A stretch of 12,640 nt of DNA. Source: Candidatus Hodarchaeota archaeon (GTDB taxonomy: Archaea > Asgardarchaeota > Heimdallarchaeia > Hodarchaeales > Hodarchaeaceae). The stretch spans positions 1-12,640 of the forward strand of contig JAEOSP010000061.1 in the NCBI GenBank assembly GCA_016840305.1, written 5' to 3'. Below the pieces are notes generated by a model. The model did not search any database. It was not told the origin of the DNA and saw nothing but the letters and a program-made list of their open reading frames with translations. Below, one piece after another: positions 6,905-12,640 of this stretch (the stretch's first letter is position 1; every line of letters starts with the position of its first letter). The position numbers and the translations under genes were made by a program.

Positions 6905-8170
6905 TTATTCTTCCTCTTCTTTTATGTAGATTTTTAATCGTTTTGTCATACGATCAAAAGATTTAGATAACTTTGCTAATTCATCTGTTCCGTCTAGATC
7001 TAAATCCACTCCAAAATCTCCTTTAGATATCTTATCTACTGCCTTAGTGACTTTTCGAATACGCTTAGTTATTGTATTGCTTGTAAAGTATGCAAGAAGG
7101 GTAGCTAGTGCCGTAGATAAAAGAACCGTTAAGATAGCCTGAATCATTGCACTTTGGAAAGAACTCAGAATTGTATTCCTAGGGAGAACCTTCGCTACAA
7201 GGAGAGATTGATTTTGTTCGATATCTATAGCTATTTGTCTGTAAATCGTGATTTCACCTTCAAAGCCAGTTCGATCTGTAATTGTAGTGTCAAAACCTAC
7301 GTCTAGAATCGTTTCATAGTAACCAGTGACTTCAGTAAACGTTAAGATTTGATTAGAATAGAAAAGGCTTCCATTACGATTAGTTAAAATTGCTGGTTTA
7401 TCTGGTTCACTTAAATCATCAACCAATTCAAGAATCCAATCAGCAGATATAACGGAATATATACAACCAATAGAATAACCAGAATCTTTAATTAGCCGTG
7501 AGTGCACAATAACTGGAACAGGGTTTTGATTTTCATCACGAATAGCTTCTTGATTCATAAAATTCGTCATCTGACGAATGGAAGAAGAATAATGCTCTTT
7601 ATCTGGATAAAATGATTTAATCTGTTTGTAAGGATAATAATTCTGTAGGTTTAGGATATTTTGTACCCCACTTGTGAGATACTGTTGATGATCAAAATCC
7701 ATTGTAATAGTGGCCAAACGAGTTAGTTGATCACCAGTAACTTCTTTGGAAGGATTGAAGGATTCAATTAAATCAAGTCCAACTTCAAGAATCTTATGTT
7801 CATTGACTCCAACAGGTAACGAAGTCAATTTAGATGAGATATTTATATAATCTGATATTGTTTCGATCGCATGATCAAAATACTCTTGACTATCGTTATT
7901 TTTTAAATATTGAATTATATCTTCATCCTCAGCAAGAAGAACTAAACGATTTGCATCTTCGAAAAGCGAATTTTGAATAGATTCAGAAACCAAATTTAGC
8001 TCACCTTCGCTAATCTTTATCTCACGCGTTTCTAGCTGTGCTGGGACAGTTATTACTTGAACAAATTCTAATATAAGTATTGGAAATAGAGAAAAAAAGA
8101 TTAAACTTGCTAAAATAAGCCATTGATATCCAATTGGCCGTTTAATCTTAGAAAAATCCAAAGTTTGCAC
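6905..8170 (-). CDS. Transmembrane sensor with Cache-like ectodomain and HAMP, no output domain
   Basis: The protein is 421 residues from the GTG at 8170. Membrane helices at about 16-38 and 338-362 bracket an extracellular region of roughly 300 residues. Its later part (about 220-275) runs through GCIYSVISADWILELV to ILTNRNGSLFYSN, the strand-helix-strand pattern typical of Cache ligand-binding domains. A HAMP domain follows at about 363-415 (ITKRI, then DELAKLSKSFDRM). The protein then stops in an acidic KEEEE tail, with no histidine kinase, cyclase or chemoreceptor signalling domain. It presumably senses an external ligand and relays it to a separate partner through HAMP. An in-frame TGA lies two codons upstream, so the start is GTG 8170 or TTG 8161; AGGTG at 8168-8172 is well spaced for the TTG. 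The gene is divergent from a substrate-binding protein gene, which suggests that both respond to the same ligand. Confidence 0.8.
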   Translation of the reverse strand: MQTLDFSKIKRPIGYQWLILASLIFFSLFPILILEFVQVITVPAQLETREIKISEGELNLVSESIQNSLFEDANRLVLLAEDEDIIQYLKNNDSQEYFDHAIETISDYINISSKLTSLPVGVNEHKILEVGLDLIESFNPSKEVTGDQLTRLATITMDFDHQQYLTSGVQNILNLQNYYPYKQIKSFYPDKEHYSSSIRQMTNFMNQEAIRDENQNPVPVIVHSRLIKDSGYSIGCIYSVISADWILELVDDLSEPDKPAILTNRNGSLFYSNQILTFTEVTGYYETILDVGFDTTITDRTGFEGEITIYRQIAIDIEQNQSLLVAKVLPRNTILSSFQSAMIQAILTVLLSTALATLLAYFTSNTITKRIRKVTKAVDKISKGDFGVDLDLDGTDELAKLSKSFDRMTKRLKIYIKEEEE

Positions 8171-8172
8171 CT
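8168..8172 (-). promoter_or_regulatory. Possible Shine-Dalgarno AGGTG favouring a TTG start at 8161
   Basis: On the minus strand the sequence GAAAGGTG precedes TTG (8161-8159) by six bases and contains the GTG at 8170. If it is a ribosome site, the protein starts three residues later than the longest frame. If the transcript begins near 8178, a nearly leaderless GTG start is equally possible. Confidence 0.35.
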
Positions 8173-8199
8173 TTCAGAAAGAATCACTTTAGAATTTGT

Positions 8200-8217
8200 G
8201 TTATAATTGTTTACAAT
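8200..8217 (-). promoter_or_regulatory. TATA-like box with adjacent inverted repeat, sensor gene promoter
   Basis: On the minus strand ATTGT-AA-ACAAT (8206-8217) runs directly into TATAAC (about 8200-8206), 35-45 bases before the sensor start. The TATA position fits a start near 8178. The five-base arms abut and overlap the TATA/BRE region, where a bound repressor would block the basal factors. Confidence 0.4.
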
Positions 8218-8313
8218 AGTGGTTTCCTTACAGAGTTGAATTGGATATATTCCTGTAAAATAACTTTTTAACTTAATTCTTCTCTAAAATCTTAAAACAA
8301 ATTAGTGCTCATT

Positions 8314-8331
8314 CTTAAAAAACAATAATTT
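8314..8331 (+). promoter_or_regulatory. Weak AT-rich promoter candidate of the first substrate-binding protein gene
   Basis: CTTAAAAAACAATAATTT is the only AT-rich TATA-like tract at a suitable distance from the starts at 8344/8362. A related CTTAAAACAA occurs 23 bases upstream at 8291-8300. The match to an archaeal TATA box is poor, so this is tentative. Confidence 0.2.
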
Positions 8332-8361
8332 TTGTGAGTAAAATTGATCGGTACGTTTAAA

Positions 8362-9804
8362 ATGAAAAGAACCAGCTCATTAAGGAAAACTTCATTTATA
8401 TTTGTCATTTTAATATCAGCAGCCTACCTTGCGAATACAAATAACATATCGATAGAAGTACTAGGAAATAAACCTATTAAAATTGGCTTTTTTAGTGCCG
8501 AGACATCAGCCAGCTTGTCTTTTTATTCATATTGGTCGAAGCAAGGCTTTGAGCTTGGAATGAGCTATGCTACCAATAATACGAATTCAACTCTTACTGG
8601 CAGACCCTATGAAATCCAATTCTACGATACAAAAGGACTTGTAGCTGATGCTATATCACTTGCAGAGGCAGCTATTATGCGAGATGGGATAGATATCCTT
8701 GTTGGAGGAACCTATTCTGATGTAGCAGGTGCTATTGCAAAAGTAGCTGAATCTCATCAAAAGTTGTTTTTCATTGTCCCCGGTGCTGACGCTGATTTAA
8801 CAGGAAAAGAATTTAATCCTTACACATTCCGTATTGCCAGAAATAATTGGATGGATGCTTATGCAGGGGTTACATATGCAATAGAAACGCTTGGTGCACA
8901 AAAATTCGCATTTTTCGCTGCTGATTATACTTTTGGTTACAGCGGAGTAGATACCATGACACATGTTGTTTCCGAAAAAAGAGGATCAGTTGTTTTGGTA
9001 CAATATGCTCCATTAACAACTACAGATTTCAGTCCATATATTAGTAATATTCTTTCAGCGGAAGAAAATGTAGGAATAGATTACTTATTTATAATTTGGT
9101 CAGGGAATTTTGGGTACCTTTGGCAAGATTTAGGTGAATACAATGTTTCCTCAGGAATGAATGTTGGCGGGGCAGTAATTGATATTTACTCAATTAATGC
9201 CATTGAAGAAACTTTATCACCACCTCACACACTTATAGGCTCAACAGGTTTAAGTATATACGGTTATGAACTACCTGATAACCCAGTAAACGACTGGATG
9301 GTACAAGAGCATATCAACAGGAATATTCGTCCAAATGCAGAGTTTTCGAATCATAAATACCGTGTACCAGAGCTATTTACAGCAAGTGGATTTGCCACAG
9401 CACAGTTTTTGATAAATGTAACAAATTCCATTACTGATTTGAACATTTACGATATGGTTAATTATTTAGAAAGTAATCTAACTATTCTTACTCCAAAAGG
9501 AGACACTTATCTGCGTCCAGAAGATCATCAAGCGATTACTGAATTTTATATAGCAGAAATATGGAATGATACAAGAACTTCTTCAGAGACATATGGCTAC
9601 CTTGTACCAAGGCTTATTGAAAGGCTTACTCCTGATGAGGTGACTCCACCAATAGAGAGTAATTGGATTCCTGGCTCATTATTAAAACCAAGAAATATTT
9701 CTGGAGAATTTCTTTTATTCCCAATAATAGCAATAGCAATTATACCTGTTTTTCGGAAGAGAAGAAAAGTAGAACACAAAATGAAAGATATTAATTCAGT
9801 TTGA
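8362..9804 (+). CDS. Membrane-anchored ABC-type substrate-binding protein, LivJ family (paralogue 1)
   Basis: This is a 480-residue extracellular solute-binding protein of the branched-chain amino acid/amide type (Peripla_BP_6). The ATG at 8362 gives a classic signal peptide: MKRTSSLRK followed by a hydrophobic core to about residue 24. A TTG at 8344 would add six residues and is less likely. The ligand-binding fold starts with IKIGFFSAETSAS (about 39-51) and includes GRPYEIQFYDTKG, DGIDILVGG and FAADYTFGYSGVD, all typical of two-lobe LivJ-like proteins. A C-terminal membrane helix (about 449-464) followed by FRKRRK anchors it on the cell surface, as in archaea. It is strongly similar throughout to the protein at 10658-12136, including an identical PDNPVNDWMVQEHINRN. 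It is divergent from the sensor gene, and its stop overlaps the convergent regulator by nine bases. The ligand is unknown and no permease or ATPase gene is nearby. Confidence 0.88.
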   Translation: MKRTSSLRKTSFIFVILISAAYLANTNNISIEVLGNKPIKIGFFSAETSASLSFYSYWSKQGFELGMSYATNNTNSTLTGRPYEIQFYDTKGLVADAISLAEAAIMRDGIDILVGGTYSDVAGAIAKVAESHQKLFFIVPGADADLTGKEFNPYTFRIARNNWMDAYAGVTYAIETLGAQKFAFFAADYTFGYSGVDTMTHVVSEKRGSVVLVQYAPLTTTDFSPYISNILSAEENVGIDYLFIIWSGNFGYLWQDLGEYNVSSGMNVGGAVIDIYSINAIEETLSPPHTLIGSTGLSIYGYELPDNPVNDWMVQEHINRNIRPNAEFSNHKYRVPELFTASGFATAQFLINVTNSITDLNIYDMVNYLESNLTILTPKGDTYLRPEDHQAITEFYIAEIWNDTRTSSETYGYLVPRLIERLTPDEVTPPIESNWIPGSLLKPRNISGEFLLFPIIAIAIIPVFRKRRKVEHKMKDINSV

Positions 9805-10443
9805 TATCACAGGTCTATAAATTTGCCAAAGAAAGCCTGACCATACATGTATTAATGGCGATTCGTCTTCGTATTTTTCAAAAATCCCTCTATGAAACTC
9901 ACGTAAAAATTGGCAATAATCAACATTATTTTTTTCTACATTTGGATCAAGACTTAAGATGAATAACAGCAATAACTCAGGAATAGTTTCATACACATCA
10001 CGTACTTTTCTAAGACTCTTTTCATATGTACTGTCAGTCACGAACCAAAGTAATCGATCAGCGACAATTTTACGATTCATCAGAATAATATCTAATAAAT
10101 TCTCTTTATCAGTATTTAATTGTATCTCGAAATGGTTAGTAATATAGTCTACTATACCAGAAAAATTGATTGTGTAATAAAAACTCCTTTTGTTCATGTA
10201 ACTTTCATCTTTGAGAAGTAAATGAGAATCAAAGAGACGGCCCTTAATAGCTTCAGAAATAACAGAGTCAGTGACTCCCAAAGATCGTGCTATTTCCCCG
10301 TTTGTGGACGGAGATTCCCAACAAACACCAATTATACCTACTATGACCTTTAATGATGGAATAACTCTACGTCTTTTCTTTTTTCGCGTTTTATCATTAT
10401 TTAGTGTTTCTTTCTCAAATATTCTATTCATTTCTAAAGGCAT
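9796..10443 (-). CDS. Winged-helix transcriptional regulator
   Basis: The protein is 215 residues from the ATG at 10443. A basic stretch (KTRKKKRRR, 18-26) is followed by a helix-turn-helix at about 47-67 with the pattern NGEIARSLGVTDSVISEAI. A likely wing follows at about 75-92 (DSHLLLKDES, then SFYYTI). The remaining 120 residues are helical and of no family I recognise; they may be a dimerisation or ligand domain. An in-frame TTG at 10479 would add a CWECG pair of cysteines, but there is no second zinc-knuckle half, so I prefer the ATG. ATG 10431 is also possible. The gene lies between two paralogous substrate-binding protein genes, tail-to-tail with the first (nine-base overlap of coding ends) and divergent from the second. 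It is therefore a good candidate to regulate one or both, probably in response to the imported or sensed solute. That link is inferred from position only. Confidence 0.75.
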   Translation of the reverse strand: MPLEMNRIFEKETLNNDKTRKKKRRRVIPSLKVIVGIIGVCWESPSTNGEIARSLGVTDSVISEAIKGRLFDSHLLLKDESYMNKRSFYYTINFSGIVDYITNHFEIQLNTDKENLLDIILMNRKIVADRLLWFVTDSTYEKSLRKVRDVYETIPELLLLFILSLDPNVEKNNVDYCQFLREFHRGIFEKYEDESPLIHVWSGFLWQIYRPVISN

Positions 10444-10497
10444 GCCGCATTCCCAACAAATAAAAAACAGTAAATACAAATGCTGATGTTCATTTAT

Positions 10498-10508
10498 TAT
10501 TTTTATTA
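10498..10508 (-). promoter_or_regulatory. TATA-like tract of the regulator gene
   Basis: On the minus strand the run TAATAAAAATAAT is about 55-65 bases before the ATG at 10443. A start near 10475 would place the TTG at 10479 at or outside the transcript, which supports the ATG start. AT-rich sequence is common here, so the assignment is weak. Confidence 0.3.
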
Positions 10509-10604
10509 TGCTTAAATTCAGCAGAGTCGTTATTCACAGATTCGATCAAGTGAAAATTGTGTCAAATACTGAAAATAATTTCGTTCGGTCATTACCACAA
10601 ATAG

Positions 10605-10623
10605 GGATTTTATACCCCAATCC
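10605..10623 (+). promoter_or_regulatory. TATA box inside an inverted repeat, second substrate-binding protein promoter
   Basis: TTTTATAC at 10607-10614 lies about 45 bases before the ATG at 10658. It is enclosed by GGATT (10605-10609) and AATCC (10619-10623), with GGG and CCC flanks. The symmetric arms around the TATA box could form an operator for the divergently encoded winged-helix protein. Confidence 0.4.
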
Positions 10624-10657
10624 AATCTTTAATGCATCTTCCCAATTTTGGTGATGG

Positions 10658-12136
10658 ATGAATAATAATATGAAGAAAACGAAACTATTCTCTTTAACAA
10701 TATTATTTCTTTTTGTATTTTCTGTAGCAAATTTTATTCCTACTTTAGGATTGCCAGATGATACTAATCAGACTGACCCTATAAAAATAGGTGTTTTTAT
10801 CCCACAAACTGTAGGATATCTTACTTATGCTCCATGGGTTCAACAAGGTTTTGAGTTAGGTCTTATCTATGCAACAGATAATACTAATCAAACAACTGCA
10901 GGTCGTCCTTACGAGATTCACTATTATGACACAGCACATAGCGGTGCAACTGCTGCAGCTAATGCAATTGATGCTATTGAAACCGATGGTATCGATATTT
11001 TAGTTGGTGGCATAAATAGTGCTGTTGCTCCCTATCTTACGCAAGTGGCTGCTGATTATAATAAATTATATTTTGTCGGACCCGCTGCAGATGCTGAAAT
11101 TACAGCCAGCTTATTTGACAAACATATGTTCCGCGTTGCTCGAAATAGCTACCATGATGCCAAAGCAGGAATATATCACTCCATGGAGGTAGTTGGTGCA
11201 GAGAAAATTGCCTTCTTTGCTCCTGACCATCCTTTTGGTTACACAGGTGTAGCTGCAATGCAAAGCGAAGTTGTTAAACGTGGTGGCCAAGTTGTAGCAA
11301 CAGAATATGCCTCCTTTGCTACCTCAGACTTCACTCCGTTCTTTACTAGACTTAACGACAAGGCAACTACTGATCGAATTGATATGCTTCATATCATTTG
11401 GGCAGGTAGTTTTACTCAGCTGTGGGCTGATTTAACAACGCAAAATGTTATAGCCAATATGAATATTTCTGGAGTTGCTATTGATATTCTCGCCATGAAT
11501 ACTCTGGAAGCAGAACTAAAACCTCTAGGAGGAACTATTGTTGGAACCCAAGGTCTCTGTGTTTATGGTTATCAACTCCCTGATAATCCTGTTAATGATT
11601 GGATGGTGCAGGAACATATCAACAGGAACGTTACACCCAATGGATGGCTCGGATTGAATTATCGTGTTCCTGAACTATTCACTGCAAGTTCTTTTGGAAC
11701 AGCCCAATTCCTAGTTAATGTAACAAATACTGTCACCGATCTTCAAATTGATAATATGATCGCTCATCTAGAAGGGTTGAACATTACTACACCAAAAGGA
11801 CCAACTTACATGCGTCCGACTGATCACCAAGGATTAGCAGAGATGTACATTGCTGATGTTGTTAATGATACCGATCCAACCTCTGAAACATACAACGTGA
11901 TTATTGCTAAACTAAACCAAAGCATTCCTGCATTAGAATGTGCTCCTCCAGTTGCTACAAACTACGTTCCTTATCCAGATATAACTACTGTTGTAACAAC
12001 TGTTGTTAGCGATACAATCATCTATGAAACAGTTACATCAGTTATTACTTCAGTTCTTAGAACTCCTGGGTTTGGTATTGCATTAACAATGATTGCCGTT
12101 GTTCCACTAGCTTTGTACAAAAAGAAGCACAAATAA
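10658..12136 (+). CDS. Membrane-anchored ABC-type substrate-binding protein, LivJ family (paralogue 2)
   Basis: This 492-residue extracellular solute-binding protein belongs to the same Peripla_BP_6 family as the 8362-9804 product. A signal peptide runs to about residue 30 (MKKTKLFSLTILFLFVF from residue 5). The mature fold begins with PIKIGVFIPQT (41-51) and contains DGIDILVGG (110-118), APDHPFGYTGV (188-198) and the shared PDNPVNDWMVQEHINRN (308-324). After the fold comes a Thr/Val-rich stalk (about 442-466) that paralogue 1 lacks, then a membrane helix (about 471-487) and a KKKHK tail. Several N-X-S/T sequons suit archaeal surface glycosylation. The start is either ATG 10658 or ATG 10670; GGTGAT at 10650-10655 is too close to the first and rather far from the second. 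The two paralogues could bind different solutes for one transporter encoded elsewhere, or report to the nearby sensor. Confidence 0.9.
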   Translation: MNNNMKKTKLFSLTILFLFVFSVANFIPTLGLPDDTNQTDPIKIGVFIPQTVGYLTYAPWVQQGFELGLIYATDNTNQTTAGRPYEIHYYDTAHSGATAAANAIDAIETDGIDILVGGINSAVAPYLTQVAADYNKLYFVGPAADAEITASLFDKHMFRVARNSYHDAKAGIYHSMEVVGAEKIAFFAPDHPFGYTGVAAMQSEVVKRGGQVVATEYASFATSDFTPFFTRLNDKATTDRIDMLHIIWAGSFTQLWADLTTQNVIANMNISGVAIDILAMNTLEAELKPLGGTIVGTQGLCVYGYQLPDNPVNDWMVQEHINRNVTPNGWLGLNYRVPELFTASSFGTAQFLVNVTNTVTDLQIDNMIAHLEGLNITTPKGPTYMRPTDHQGLAEMYIADVVNDTDPTSETYNVIIAKLNQSIPALECAPPVATNYVPYPDITTVVTTVVSDTIIYETVTSVITSVLRTPGFGIALTMIAVVPLALYKKKHK

Positions 12137-12160
12137 GTTTCTTCTTTCTCTCTTTTTTTT
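12137..12160 (+). terminator. Poly-T tract, likely archaeal terminator
   Basis: Just after the stop of the second binding-protein gene the sequence becomes pyrimidine-rich and ends in a run of eight T. Archaeal RNA polymerase terminates at such oligo-T stretches without a hairpin. The end of the same tract merges into a TATA-like element for the next gene. Confidence 0.5.
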
Positions 12161-12165
12161 ATATT
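12156..12165 (+). promoter_or_regulatory. TATA box of the metallo-beta-lactamase-fold gene
   Basis: TTTTTATATT lies about 35 bases before the ATG at 12196, giving a predicted start near 12185. AGGT at 12185-12188 is seven bases before the ATG and could act as the ribosome site. Confidence 0.4.
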
Positions 12166-12195
12166 CTAATAAGTATAAAGCGATAGGTAAGTTAG

Positions 12196-12640
12196 ATGGT
12201 GAACATATTAACTACTAGGTTCTTTCATTTGTGGTGGTGGACTTCGAATATACCAGCATTTATTATTAGCTCGCCAGTCCTTTTACCATATTTGCTTCTA
12301 AAAAATTACCGATTTAAAAAACGAATTCAAAGAACAAATGTACAAAATAACTATCAAATTAATTCAGCAATTCCTTTAGACCTTGAGGAGATAGATTACT
12401 TACGTCTAAAAGTAATTGTAGATTTTTATTCTGAAGAAGGATATAAAGGAAATCCAGCTGTTTCATATCACTTTGAAACAAATAAAGGAAGATTATTGAT
12501 GGATATCGGGTTTGGAAATCAAACACCTGCTTTTACATATAATATTACAAAATTTGGGATAACTGGAAATAAAATCGATCTATTTCTCTTTTCTCATTTA
12601 CATTCTGATCATGCGGGAGGGCGTTCTGGAATGGAAGATA
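12196..12640 (+). CDS. Membrane-anchored metallo-beta-lactamase-fold hydrolase (3' end outside window)
   Basis: Only the first 148 residues are present. A tryptophan-rich hydrophobic segment (about 12-36) followed by a basic stretch (KNYRFKKR) looks like an N-terminal membrane anchor with the enzyme on the cytoplasmic side. The hydrolase fold begins near 69 with LRLKVIVDFYSEEG, then RLLMDIGFG (99-107), and reaches the metal-binding signature SHLHSDHAGG at 133-142 (H134, H136, D138, H139). The order of strands resembles the archaeal group annotated as dihydropterin-ribofuranosylaminobenzene phosphate synthase-like (MJ0301 type), but many hydrolases share it, so no substrate is assigned. The rest of the active site lies beyond the edge. 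It is on the same strand as the upstream binding protein but separated from it by a poly-T tract and its own TATA-like box. Confidence 0.8.
   Translation, partial: MVNILTTRFFHLWWWTSNIPAFIISSPVLLPYLLLKNYRFKKRIQRTNVQNNYQINSAIPLDLEEIDYLRLKVIVDFYSEEGYKGNPAVSYHFETNKGRLLMDIGFGNQTPAFTYNITKFGITGNKIDLFLFSHLHSDHAGGRSGMED

Noticed and set aside
8291..8325. Tandem CTTAAAACAA-like elements upstream of the first binding-protein gene
   Set aside because: The copies differ in length, and such A-rich words are expected by chance in this AT-rich gap; kept only as a weak promoter note.
9959..10486. Two short plus-strand open frames opposite the regulator
   Set aside because: Both are antisense to a coherent helix-turn-helix protein and have no domain features of their own.
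10520..10560. Sequence resembling a tRNA T-arm (GATTCGATC)
   Set aside because: No matching acceptor, D-arm or anticodon arm could be built around it.

Overview
The window is AT-rich, with short intergenic gaps, TATA-like boxes about 25-45 bases ahead of several starts, mostly weak Shine-Dalgarno sequences and a poly-T tract after one gene. Its two substrate-binding proteins are held by a C-terminal membrane helix followed by a basic tail. These traits point to an archaeon. Bacterial-style beta-oxidation enzymes, a GlcD-HdrD fusion and a Cache-like/HAMP membrane sensor together would fit an Asgard archaeon (Loki-/Heimdall-like), but that lineage is an inference and nothing here proves it.

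Left part (1-6744), lipid or organic-acid oxidation. An enoyl-CoA hydratase (64-891) and a thiolase (980-2275) lie head-to-tail, each with a TATA-like box. A 190-base gap then leads to a 1075-residue flavin/iron-sulfur oxidoreductase (2777-6004). It fuses a GlcD-type FAD domain, a dicluster ferredoxin domain, two cysteine-rich CCG domains and a Met/Pro-rich tail. The thiolase and the oxidoreductase are each followed, tail-to-tail, by a minus-strand membrane gene: 94 residues at 2302-2586 and 245 residues at 6007-6744. These two are paralogues. The short one matches only the C-terminal third of the long one, and their DNA is still about 79% identical over 146 ungapped bases. A plausible division of labour is that the hydratase and thiolase act on CoA thioesters while the fusion protein passes electrons from a hydroxyacid or flavoprotein donor to an acceptor. 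Acyl-CoA dehydrogenase, hydroxyacyl-CoA dehydrogenase and EtfAB are not in the window.

Right part (6905-12640), surface sensing or uptake. A minus-strand sensor with two membrane helices, an extracellular Cache-like region and a HAMP domain, but no output domain, is divergent from a LivJ-type substrate-binding protein (8362-9804). A winged-helix regulator (9796-10443, minus) overlaps the 3' end of that gene by nine bases. Divergent from the regulator is a second, clearly paralogous substrate-binding protein (10658-12136) with a Thr/Val-rich stalk. The window ends inside a membrane-anchored metallo-beta-lactamase-fold protein (12196 onward). No ABC permease or ATPase is present, so the two binding proteins may feed a transporter encoded elsewhere or act as ligand-capture proteins for a sensor.

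There is no gene-free stretch over 300 bases. I saw no tRNA, rRNA, CRISPR array, transposase or attachment site. No single element is clearly a new system. The most interesting items are the oxidoreductase fusion with its odd tail, the duplicated membrane gene beside it, and the sensor / binding protein / regulator / binding protein cluster.
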